The notes beneath the pieces were generated by a model. That model was not told where the DNA came from and did no database searches. It was given only the letters and a program-made list of their open reading frames with translations. Position numbers and translations under genes: made by a program. DNA of 9,455 bases from Candidatus Methanomethylophilaceae archaeon (GTDB lineage Archaea; Thermoplasmatota; Thermoplasmata; Methanomassiliicoccales; Methanomethylophilaceae): contig JAFSYZ010000242.1 of the NCBI GenBank assembly GCA_017455785.1, positions 1 to 9,455 on the forward strand, read 5' to 3'. Shown piece after piece: positions 1 through 5,348 of this stretch. Each line of letters starts with the position of its first letter. Position 1 is the first letter of the stretch.

Positions 1-1
1 C

Positions 2-115
2 CTTTTCATCAGATTTGCAGGTGCTGATGCACTGAGAATGATTGACATCACAGAATCGGATATTGAAAGGGCCTTACAGGCCCTTAAAACGATACATCTT
101 ACAGAAGTAAATTGA
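2..115 (+). CDS. 3' end of an unrecognised gene (partial)
   Basis: A reading frame is open from the left edge to a TGA at 113-115 and gives the last 37 residues of a protein. The tail is helix-like: it contains IDITESDIERALQALKTIHL, which has the spacing of an amphipathic helix. I do not recognise the family and there is too little sequence to assign a function. No start is visible because the gene begins outside the window. The next convincing gene starts almost 250 bases downstream, so this gene probably ends its own transcription unit here. Confidence 0.55.
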   Translation, partial: LFIRFAGADALRMIDITESDIERALQALKTIHLTEVN

Positions 116-362
116 AAAATGTAATGATTCGGACACAAAAGTATATGCACATGTGATATATCTTACACCACGAGTTAGGTGTGCTGGTAGGGACTGCAGC
201 CCGGGCCGTAGTCGTCTCAGATGGCTCACACCTTTCTCGTAATTCTATAGATCTTCGTTCAGAGAATAGTAACGATGGAGTCGTCATCATTCTCAAGTTT
301 CTGGATCGGATCTTGAATTAACCTGACAGATGTATTAAGTATGTATTAATACATTTCAAATT
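116..362. other. Intergenic spacer with a possible gene remnant
   Basis: No convincing complete gene lies here. In the plus frame of 157-321 there is an open stretch ending in TAA at 319-321; from a GTG at 181 it would encode 46 residues, including GTAARAVVVSDGSHLSRNSI. It reads more like real protein than random sequence but has no ATG, no ribosome site and no family I can name, so it may be the decayed 3' end of a lost gene. The last 35 bases hold the palindromic control region of the next gene. Confidence 0.35.
330..354 (+). promoter_or_regulatory. Palindromic operator/promoter region of the AbrB-DUF488 gene
   Basis: Positions 341-354 are a perfect 14-bp palindrome, ATGTATTAATACAT. Its half-site ATGTATTA is repeated directly at 330-337, eleven bases upstream. 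The palindrome ends eight bases before the start codon at 363. The AT-rich stretch at 331-343 is at the right distance for a TATA-like box if the message is leaderless or nearly so, which would put the palindrome between TATA box and start codon. A protein bound there could block initiation. The adjacent gene's own AbrB-like domain is the obvious candidate; that link is inference. Confidence 0.5.
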
Positions 363-959
363 ATGGCCAAAGTGACCCAGAATGGTCGTGCTTTGCAAAT
401 GATATTCCCTGCTGCGATATGTGAGGAGGCCAATATCAGAGCTGGCAACGAATATGACGTAACATCTTTTGGAAATGTGGTTTCTTTAATCCCGAAAGAA
501 ATTTCTCATCAGAATGCCGATGATGACTCCCCGGTTATCTATACAATAGGATATGAGAGTAGAACGTTGGACAAATTTATCTGGAGATTGAAATCCAACG
601 GGATTCAACAGGTGATCGATGTCCGCGAACTCCCAATAAGCAGAAAGAAGGGATTCTCTAAGAATACATTAAAAGAGATATTGAATGAGAATGGCATCAA
701 ATACGTTCATCTTCCGGAACTTGGATCTCCTTCGGATCTGCGTCATGAATACAAGAATGGGGGGTCGGAATTACAATTCTTTTCTGACTATCAAAGATAT
801 GTGGATGAGAATTGCAGAAAAGACATCCAGATTCTTGAACAATACGCATCGATGTGCCGCTCCGCGATGATGTGTTTTGAACTCACTTATGTTCATTGCC
901 ATCGTAAGATATTAGCTGAAAAATTAGCCTTGGACGGATATAGGGTGGTCCATTTATGA
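363..959 (+). CDS. AbrB/SpoVT-like domain fused to DUF488 protein
   Basis: 198 residues. Residues 1-46 have the pattern of an AbrB/SpoVT swapped-hairpin DNA-binding domain: a short strand, NGRALQMIFPAAICEEANI, then AGNEYDV and a closing strand ending SLIPKE. Residues about 55-198 match the DUF488 family: an opening TIGYESRTLDKF, then IDVRELPISRKKGFSK, HLPELGSP, and a C-terminal HCHR motif (residues 178-181) followed by a predicted helix. DUF488 proteins have no settled function; the conserved Arg, Cys and His residues suggest nucleic-acid or nucleotide chemistry, which is inference. AbrB-type domains usually bind palindromic operators and are often antitoxins, so the fusion suggests a self-regulating effector. 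The ATG at 363 is chosen because the AbrB pattern begins there; no ribosome site precedes it, consistent with leaderless translation. The stop overlaps the next start (ATGA), so the two genes are probably translated together. Base composition is AT-richer than the right-hand operon. Confidence 0.8.
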   Translation: MAKVTQNGRALQMIFPAAICEEANIRAGNEYDVTSFGNVVSLIPKEISHQNADDDSPVIYTIGYESRTLDKFIWRLKSNGIQQVIDVRELPISRKKGFSKNTLKEILNENGIKYVHLPELGSPSDLRHEYKNGGSELQFFSDYQRYVDENCRKDIQILEQYASMCRSAMMCFELTYVHCHRKILAEKLALDGYRVVHL

Positions 960-1753
960 AGAAGAAAGTATTGGTTTTAGTAAAGGCTGAACCTGCACCC
1001 AGTAGTAAGTATGGTTCAAGTGTATGTACAGCTGGAATTACCGAGGAAGGGGAATTCATTCGACTATATCCTGTTCCATTCCAGATTTTCTGCGATCCTG
1101 CAAAAAGATTCAACAAATATGATTGGATTGAGGTCGAATGTGAGAGATCTGATTCTGACTACAGAAAAGAGAGCTACAAAATAAAGCCAGAAACCATCCG
1201 CACCGTTGGTCACATAGGCACAGATTACAATTGGCAAGAAAGGAATAGCATAATTCTACCTCATGTTTCAAAAAATATTGCAGAATTGAAGGAGTCAAAT
1301 TCAAGCTTGGGGATAATCAAACCAACTGAAATATTGGATTTTTACAGAGATAAGAAAACTAACGATGCTGAAATAAGAAATGAATTCAGACAAACCTTCC
1401 AATTGATATTTGATGAGGAAGGGGGAATGAAAAAAATACCCCACATAAGGCCAATGGATGTACATTATTCGTACATATTCAAATGTGATGGGGATGAGAA
1501 ACACGATTACATCTGCGAAGATTGGGAGCTGTATCAATCTTCAAGATCATGGTTGGATCGCTATGGTACTGAAGATAATGTTTGGGACAAAATATACGAG
1601 AAGTATTATGACACTTTCACTAAGGAAAATGATCTTCATTTCTTCGTAGGTACACACTATAGATTCAAAACTTGGATGATTATAGGCTTGTATTATCCTC
1701 CAAAAACTGGCAGATATCGGCAAACAACATTGTTTTCAAAAACACGCCAATGA
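956..1753 (+). CDS. DUF488-partner protein, function unknown
   Basis: 265 residues, soluble, with no signal peptide or membrane segment. The N-terminus (KKVLVLVKAEPAPSSKYG, then VCTAGI and FIRLYPVPF) and the C-terminus (HFFVGTHYRFKTWMIIGLYY followed by PPK) look like strongly conserved blocks of an uncharacterised family. From memory, not checked, proteins with such blocks occur beside DUF488 genes in bacteria and archaea. The ATG at 956 overlaps the DUF488 stop by four bases, and a purine-rich GGGTGG lies just upstream, so translation is probably coupled. The aromatic C-terminal block could bind a base or nucleic acid, but nothing visible proves an activity. The gene is AT-rich compared with the right-hand operon, suggesting transfer of the two genes as a unit. 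It ends with TGA and is followed by a T-rich terminator. Confidence 0.75.
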   Translation: MKKKVLVLVKAEPAPSSKYGSSVCTAGITEEGEFIRLYPVPFQIFCDPAKRFNKYDWIEVECERSDSDYRKESYKIKPETIRTVGHIGTDYNWQERNSIILPHVSKNIAELKESNSSLGIIKPTEILDFYRDKKTNDAEIRNEFRQTFQLIFDEEGGMKKIPHIRPMDVHYSYIFKCDGDEKHDYICEDWELYQSSRSWLDRYGTEDNVWDKIYEKYYDTFTKENDLHFFVGTHYRFKTWMIIGLYYPPKTGRYRQTTLFSKTRQ

Positions 1754-1792
1754 ATAGTTGATTCCGTTCGCATTTATCGATTAGTGATGTTG

Positions 1793-1802
1793 TATATTTA
1801 AA
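1793..1802 (+). promoter_or_regulatory. TATA-box-like element, possible original promoter of the right-hand operon
   Basis: TATATTTAAA closely matches an archaeal TATA box. A transcript would start around 1825-1830. The nearest downstream plus-strand ATG codons are at 1855 and 1912; both are in one frame that continues, without the insertion sequence, into the gene now starting at 3814. It is therefore a candidate for the native promoter that the insertion displaced. The T-rich run immediately downstream complicates this reading. Confidence 0.4.
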
Positions 1803-1810
1803 CACCTTCC

Positions 1811-1834
1811 TATTTTTTCGTTTTGTTATTTTTT
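1811..1834 (+). terminator. Oligo-T terminator after the DUF488 module
   Basis: Nineteen of 24 bases are T, including two runs of six, starting 57 bases after the TGA of the upstream gene. Archaeal RNA polymerase stops at such T-rich tracts without needing a hairpin. It would end the message of the two-gene module. Confidence 0.55.
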
Positions 1835-1910
1835 GCCGATTTTAAATTGATTCAATGAATGTTGAGGTATGTTTGCTCGACACTTTGATCGGGCAAAGAG
1901 AGCTCTACAC

Positions 1911-1917
1911 AATGAAT
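1911..1917. repeat. Target-site duplication, left copy
   Basis: AATGAAT directly precedes the left inverted repeat and is repeated exactly after the right one at 3813-3819. It contains an ATG (1912-1914). A further AATGAAT occurs by chance or by duplication at 1854-1860. Confidence 0.75.
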
Positions 1918-1941
1918 TCTAAAGTCTCGGCGTGTAAGTAA
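1918..1941 (+). repeat. Left terminal inverted repeat
   Basis: The 24 bases here match the reverse complement of 3789-3812 at 22 positions; the mismatches are the outermost base (T against C) and position 15. The inner nine bases, TGTAAGTAA, recur inside the element near its promoter. Confidence 0.8.
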
Positions 1942-1943
1942 TA

Positions 1944-1974
1944 GGCCTCATGCGTGCGCACGCGCGCGAGAGCC
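1944..1974. repeat. GC-rich dyad and alternating pyrimidine-purine tract at the IS left end
   Basis: Positions 1952-1963 are a perfect 12-bp palindrome, GCGTGCGCACGC. It lies within a 20-base stretch (1949-1968) of strict pyrimidine-purine alternation. The outer bases GGC-CTC (1944-1949) can pair with GAG-A-GCC (1968-1974) through a bulge. It begins just past the transposase stop codon, between gene and inverted repeat. It could fold as a terminator-like hairpin or shield against transcription; no T-run follows on the minus strand. Confidence 0.45.
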
Positions 1975-1977
1975 ACT

Positions 1978-3681
1978 TCAAGCATCGAAGATGAGACGGT
2001 CGGTCAGGACCTCGGTGGGGACTTCTGCACCTAACATCTCAAGTATGGTCCTCTGCCTTTTGTCGATCTCCGAGATTATGCGTGTACCTTCGTATTCACG
2101 GGCCTGTATCGAATCAAGGGAGGCTATGGCCGATTCCCCAGTGATCCAATCCTCCTTGCCTGCCTCACGGATCTTCGCTGCGATCTCGCAGCGAAGTGTG
2201 AGAGCAATGAATCTCATGAACTCCCGTCCCTTCATGGACTCCTTGTCCGGAGTTCCGAACCTGTGCCCGTCCTCTTTCTTGTAATCGAAGGCTTGTTCCA
2301 CCAGCCTTCTGGCATCGTAAGCCTGCATGGCCGAAGACCAATCGGTACCTTTAGTGGCCAGCAGGATGAAGAGTCCGGCACGGTTCTCCTGGAAGCTTTT
2401 GGATTTCTTCTTCTCCTTCACGATTACCTTGTGTCCGTCGGCTTCGACCTCGAAATGCCTGAATGCCTTCCCGGCAATCCTGCGGAATCTTGCAACGGGG
2501 TCTTTGCAATCAATCTCTGAAGCCTTTTTCAGCAGCGAGTCGATGATCTCCCTCTGCGATTGCATCTCATCAGCGTACTTCTTGTAGCTGTAGCAGACGA
2601 ATGCGGTGATTGCACCGCATTCGCCGTGTCCTTCGTCCTCTTCGGTGGTGAAGGTGTATGCCTGATCTCCGTCCGCCTTCGTACGGCCTACATCCGCTTT
2701 GATGCCCAGTTCTGTCTCCCAGACCTTGTACATCCTGTCGTTGAACCGCATATCGACGGCTTTGCCTTCTTGGACGAAACGGGTGAGCAGTCTTTTCGTG
2801 GCTTTCCCGGATACCGTTGCCGGGACCACGAAACGATATCCGTTATCGATCATGAATCTGATATTCCAACCGGAACAGAATCCCCTGTCCATGACGAACA
2901 GCACCTCTGAATCTTCGGAATGGCCGATATCGTTAGCCAGCAGTTTTACCGTGTCCATGTCGGAGACATTCCCGGCATAGTGGCGGTACATCAGAGGCAC
3001 ACCTCTGATGTCCGTCGCTATGCCCAGTTTCACCTGGGGGATGTCCTCGTCGTCCTTGTTGTTCTTGACGTATTCCGCTAGACCGCCCATTTCGTTGTTG
3101 CATCCGATGGTCGTCGTGTCCCATGCCACGAGTTTCTTGTTGCGGGCTATGCGGCATCTGAAGTACTTCTCCATGTTGGCCTGTCCGTCTGTTCCTATCT
3201 TCTTGGAGAGATCGGTCATCGTGCTGGAACCCTGGGAACCCAGAAGATTGTAGAATCTCTTGATCCACGTTCTCTTCATCGTGGGTTCGACGGCGTCGAA
3301 GACGCCGCCGCACTGCACCAGTGTCATCGATACGGCAAGGATCTGAACAGCGACGTTGCCGAAGGCGGTGTTCAGATCCTCGCCTACCTTGATGCTGCGC
3401 TGTATATGGTCAAGGAGATAGACTGCGCCATAGTCCGCAACATGGATGCTTTCAAGCATCTTGATCGATCTTTGTTCTGCAATTTTCCGCCTCGTATCCG
3501 CACTTTTTTCCGGAATTTTGGGAAGGAGCTCTTTTGTCTCAGGATCTACCCGTCCCAAATACTTCGAAACGGTGACTTTCTTGCCGTTTTCAATCTTGGA
3601 GGTCACCTCGTAGGCGTAGAATTTGTCCTTTCTCCTCACGATTGTGCGTTTTATGCCCTCTCCTTCACGCGGTCTGACCAT
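1978..3681 (-). CDS. IS4/IS1634-type DDE transposase
   Basis: 567 residues, the usual size for the IS1634 group. The N-terminal part (residues 11-50, with KRTIVRRKDKFYAYEV and SKYLGRVDPETKE) is the typical strand-rich entry of this group. The catalytic core shows D188 in LVAWDTTT, D265 in FVMDRGF, and E462 inside the IS4 signature Y-(2)-R-(3)-E-(6)-K, exact here as Y455, R458, E462 and K469 (YDARRLVEQAFDYKK). The long strand-rich stretch between D265 and E462 is normal for the family. The protein cuts and rejoins DNA at the element's inverted repeats. The ATG at 3679-3681 is preferred because a TATA box lies about 33 bases upstream, with no ribosome site, so the message is probably nearly leaderless. 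No frameshift or premature stop is visible. Confidence 0.93.
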   Translation of the reverse strand: MVRPREGEGIKRTIVRRKDKFYAYEVTSKIENGKKVTVSKYLGRVDPETKELLPKIPEKSADTRRKIAEQRSIKMLESIHVADYGAVYLLDHIQRSIKVGEDLNTAFGNVAVQILAVSMTLVQCGGVFDAVEPTMKRTWIKRFYNLLGSQGSSTMTDLSKKIGTDGQANMEKYFRCRIARNKKLVAWDTTTIGCNNEMGGLAEYVKNNKDDEDIPQVKLGIATDIRGVPLMYRHYAGNVSDMDTVKLLANDIGHSEDSEVLFVMDRGFCSGWNIRFMIDNGYRFVVPATVSGKATKRLLTRFVQEGKAVDMRFNDRMYKVWETELGIKADVGRTKADGDQAYTFTTEEDEGHGECGAITAFVCYSYKKYADEMQSQREIIDSLLKKASEIDCKDPVARFRRIAGKAFRHFEVEADGHKVIVKEKKKSKSFQENRAGLFILLATKGTDWSSAMQAYDARRLVEQAFDYKKEDGHRFGTPDKESMKGREFMRFIALTLRCEIAAKIREAGKEDWITGESAIASLDSIQAREYEGTRIISEIDKRQRTILEMLGAEVPTEVLTDRLIFDA

Positions 3682-3683
3682 AG

Positions 3684-3711
3684 TTACTTACCATAAACTG
3701 TATGTAAGTAA
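3684..3711. repeat. Dyad of inverted-repeat core motifs in the transposase promoter
   Basis: TTACTTAC (3684-3691) and GTAAGTAA (3704-3711) form an inverted repeat; with one bulged C the pairing extends three bases further on each side (ATA/TAT). The same nonamer TGTAAGTAA forms the inner ends of both terminal repeats. The dyad lies between TATA box and start codon, as expected of an operator. Transposase binding and self-repression is the simplest reading. Confidence 0.5.
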
Positions 3712-3713
3712 TG

Positions 3714-3721
3714 ATATATAA
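3714..3721 (-). promoter_or_regulatory. TATA box of the transposase gene
   Basis: On the minus strand the sequence is TTATATAT, about 33 bases upstream of the transposase ATG. Initiation some 25 bases downstream would leave a leader of only a few bases. Confidence 0.55.
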
Positions 3722-3766
3722 CGATGCCGGTCAGCAAAAGCCAGCAGTTCCGCGGCTCAAAAAGAG

Positions 3767-3774
3767 TATTTAAA
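3767..3774 (+). promoter_or_regulatory. Outward-facing TATA-like box at the IS right end
   Basis: TATTTAAA is preceded by a purine-rich, BRE-like stretch (AAAAAGAG). Initiation 25-26 bases downstream would fall near 3797, inside the right inverted repeat, about 17 bases before the ATG at 3814. It could therefore drive the downstream operon from within the insertion sequence. The core is nearly symmetrical, so direction rests on the upstream purines and on spacing. Confidence 0.45.
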
Positions 3775-3788
3775 GAAAGAAACCTGCT

Positions 3789-3812
3789 TTACTTACAGGC
3801 CGAGACTTTAGG
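3789..3812 (+). repeat. Right terminal inverted repeat
   Basis: This is the partner of 1918-1941, 22 of 24 bases matching in inverted orientation. It begins TTACTTACA and ends in GACTTTAGG, immediately followed by the right copy of the target duplication. Confidence 0.8.
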
Positions 3813-3819
3813 AATGAAT
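3813..3819. repeat. Target-site duplication, right copy
   Basis: AATGAAT is identical to 1911-1917. Its ATG (3814-3816) is the start codon of the small exported protein, so the start codon itself was duplicated by the insertion. Confidence 0.75.
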
Positions 3820-4038
3820 ACCGATAGGATCATGACGGCAACTGTCACGATAACTTTCATTATCGCCTGCGCAGCTGTAGTCTCGGTCTCCGCCCCTCTT
3901 GAAGAGAATGCGGATCCGGACACAACACTCACTCCATGCCCGGTACCGCAGATGACGGAGACCACGGATCTGATCATGATACCTTCGATGACAGATGCAA
4001 TCCTCCCTTGCAAGGATTGCGATTATTTGATATCATGA
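3814..4038 (+). CDS. Small exported protein, first gene of the surface-protein operon
   Basis: 74 residues. It begins MNTDRIMTATVTITF and continues through a hydrophobic core to SVSA, a good signal peptide or single membrane anchor (about residues 6-27). The rest is a short acidic, Thr/Pro-rich segment with three cysteines, one pair as CKDC near the end. The stop overlaps the next ATG (ATGA), as throughout this operon. I do not recognise it. It may be a small exported protein, or the truncated signal portion of a degraded B-type gene. Without the insertion sequence, the frame extends upstream to an ATG at 1855, adding 19 residues; the signal peptide makes the ATG in the target duplication the better start. 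There is no ribosome site upstream. Confidence 0.5.
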   Translation: MNTDRIMTATVTITFIIACAAVVSVSAPLEENADPDTTLTPCPVPQMTETTDLIMIPSMTDAILPCKDCDYLIS

Positions 4039-5348
4039 AATCACAGATCAAAGAACAATCTAATCGGACCGTCCGTCCGCTGAAAGGGAAGAAGTTGTTC
4101 GCTCTGTTTGCCGTTGCGATCATGATTGCAACTGCATTTGTCGGAATATCTTTTGTTAGTCTTACTAATGAGGATTCTTCAGCAGCATCCACCCAGACAG
4201 TGAACCTGTCATGGACCGTTGGTACAGCAGTCAATTATGACACGGGTCTGGAGGACGGCAATAACACGGGATACAACAAATCCTCCGGAACCATGCCTAC
4301 TGGGGTCAGTTTTACGACCTCGGGAGGGACAGTTCATTTCACCGGTACGCCGACGAAAGCCGACACTTTCACCGTGACGTTCAAGAAGCAGAACTACGGC
4401 ACGAGCAATTGGATCACCTCCGCTGATACGTACGTATTCAGTATCAATGTCGCGGCATCATCGAGCAGTCCCAACAACACCAGTGTCATAAACCTGGTGA
4501 AAGGACAAACTTACAGATACTCACCCACCTTCAACATCTCATCTCCGACCATCACTGTGTCGGCCAATGGATCCTCACAACCGGGTTCCTCAGCTAACTA
4601 TTCCTCGACTAGCGGTTATGCCTCCGTGTCCAATGGAGTTATCGATGTTACCGTTCCTGCATCATATTCTGGAAACAACTATTATGTGACGATCAAAGCT
4701 GTAACGTCGAATCCTACACAGACGGTCTATCAGAACATCAAATTTGCAATCGTCGATGCTTTTGCCGTATCAGGTAATGCATCTGCGATCGGTGTGGTCG
4801 GAAATGGTTTCACATACATCCCTTCCACCACATCTGGTTGGACGATATCTTCATGGAGCATCTCTCCGTCATTACCATCGGGACTGTCCTTCAATGCAAG
4901 CACTGGGGTCATCTCAGGAACCCCATCTGCAGTCAGCAATGCAACGACATACACATTGACTGCAACAACTGTCCAGCCATCCGTTACAGCTACCAAAACG
5001 GTGTCCATAAAGATCGAACCGGCACTGGTGGTCACAGCGCCCGCTAACGTCTATGCAGTGGAGAACGGCAACTATGATCCTGTTGCATTCTCAGTAACGA
5101 ACGGTGTGTCCGGAGTCTCATACCAAGTCACATCCATAACGGGAGGCCTCTCCACAAGCAAGGTGTCCATTGATAATAATGGCTCAATTTCGGTGGCTGC
5201 ATCGTCAGGCGATGCAGGCACATATACTGTAACGGTCACAGTCACATCAGACAACCAGGAGCCGGTGACCAAGACATTCGCACTCACAATCGTACAAGCG
5301 TTAGGATTCACATCCACGCCTGTTTCAGGATTTTACGTGGTAGGATGA
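4035..5348 (+). CDS. Exported Ig-like repeat surface protein (A1)
   Basis: 437 residues from the ATG at 4035, chosen because it overlaps the previous stop and directly precedes a positively charged n-region and hydrophobic core (about residues 20-43). The frame also extends upstream to 3936, but that would bury the signal. After a DEDSSAA-like motif (NEDSSAA, 45-51) come four beta-rich modules: a putative-Ig domain (about 56-140, with GTAVNYDTGL and FTGTP), a second (about 149-240), a He_PIG-type domain (241-328, LPSGLSFNASTGVISGTP) and a fourth (329-420, DAGTYTVTV). The protein ends in LGFTSTPVSGFYVVG, which looks like the first strand of another Ig domain cut short by the stop. It has many N-x-S/T sites and no C-terminal anchor. 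A structural or adhesive role outside the cell is likely; the ligand is unknown. Confidence 0.8.
   Translation: MKSQIKEQSNRTVRPLKGKKLFALFAVAIMIATAFVGISFVSLTNEDSSAASTQTVNLSWTVGTAVNYDTGLEDGNNTGYNKSSGTMPTGVSFTTSGGTVHFTGTPTKADTFTVTFKKQNYGTSNWITSADTYVFSINVAASSSSPNNTSVINLVKGQTYRYSPTFNISSPTITVSANGSSQPGSSANYSSTSGYASVSNGVIDVTVPASYSGNNYYVTIKAVTSNPTQTVYQNIKFAIVDAFAVSGNASAIGVVGNGFTYIPSTTSGWTISSWSISPSLPSGLSFNASTGVISGTPSAVSNATTYTLTATTVQPSVTATKTVSIKIEPALVVTAPANVYAVENGNYDPVAFSVTNGVSGVSYQVTSITGGLSTSKVSIDNNGSISVAASSGDAGTYTVTVTVTSDNQEPVTKTFALTIVQALGFTSTPVSGFYVVG
4168..4183 (+). repeat. Shared 16-base segment coding for the post-signal EDSSA motif
   Basis: ATGAGGATTCTTCAGC occurs here and exactly again at 6287-6302, at the same place in the two A genes, just after the signal peptide. 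Flanking bases differ, so it is either a trace of common descent or the target of gene conversion. Confidence 0.5.

Larger units (their letters stand above)
1918..3812 (-). mobile_element. Complete IS4/IS1634-type insertion sequence, about 1.9 kb
   Basis: The element is 1895 bases long. It is bounded by near-perfect 24-bp inverted repeats and flanked by the 7-bp direct repeat AATGAAT. It carries one intact transposase gene on the minus strand, with its promoter near the right end. All parts needed for autonomous movement look intact and the target duplication is exact, so the insertion is probably recent. It sits between the DUF488 module and the surface-protein operon, directly at a potential start codon of the latter. 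I do not recognise a named ISfinder element. Confidence 0.85.

Noticed and set aside
99..296. A minus-strand frame of 65 codons in the left spacer
   Set aside because: It has no ribosome site or promoter and reads as Arg/Ser/Thr-rich noise ending in a chance hydrophobic stretch. The plus-strand frame in the same region looks more protein-like.
160..300. Possible tRNA or structured RNA in the spacer
   Set aside because: I found no acceptor stem, no T-loop sequence and no anticodon arm on either strand.
2933..3313. A second minus-strand frame within the transposase gene
   Set aside because: It is an Arg/Gln/Gly-rich shadow inside an intact transposase. No slippery site or frameshifting signal of the two-frame transposase type is needed, because one frame carries the whole DDE core.
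3936..4034. N-terminal extension of A1 to an upstream ATG
   Set aside because: It adds 33 acidic residues ahead of the signal peptide and overlaps the previous gene in another frame. The ATGA overlap at 4035 matches the rest of the operon.
3724..4038. Longer in-frame start for the small exported protein inside the insertion sequence
   Set aside because: It would add 30 residues encoded by the IS end in front of a good signal peptide, and the outward TATA box at 3767 lies downstream of that start.
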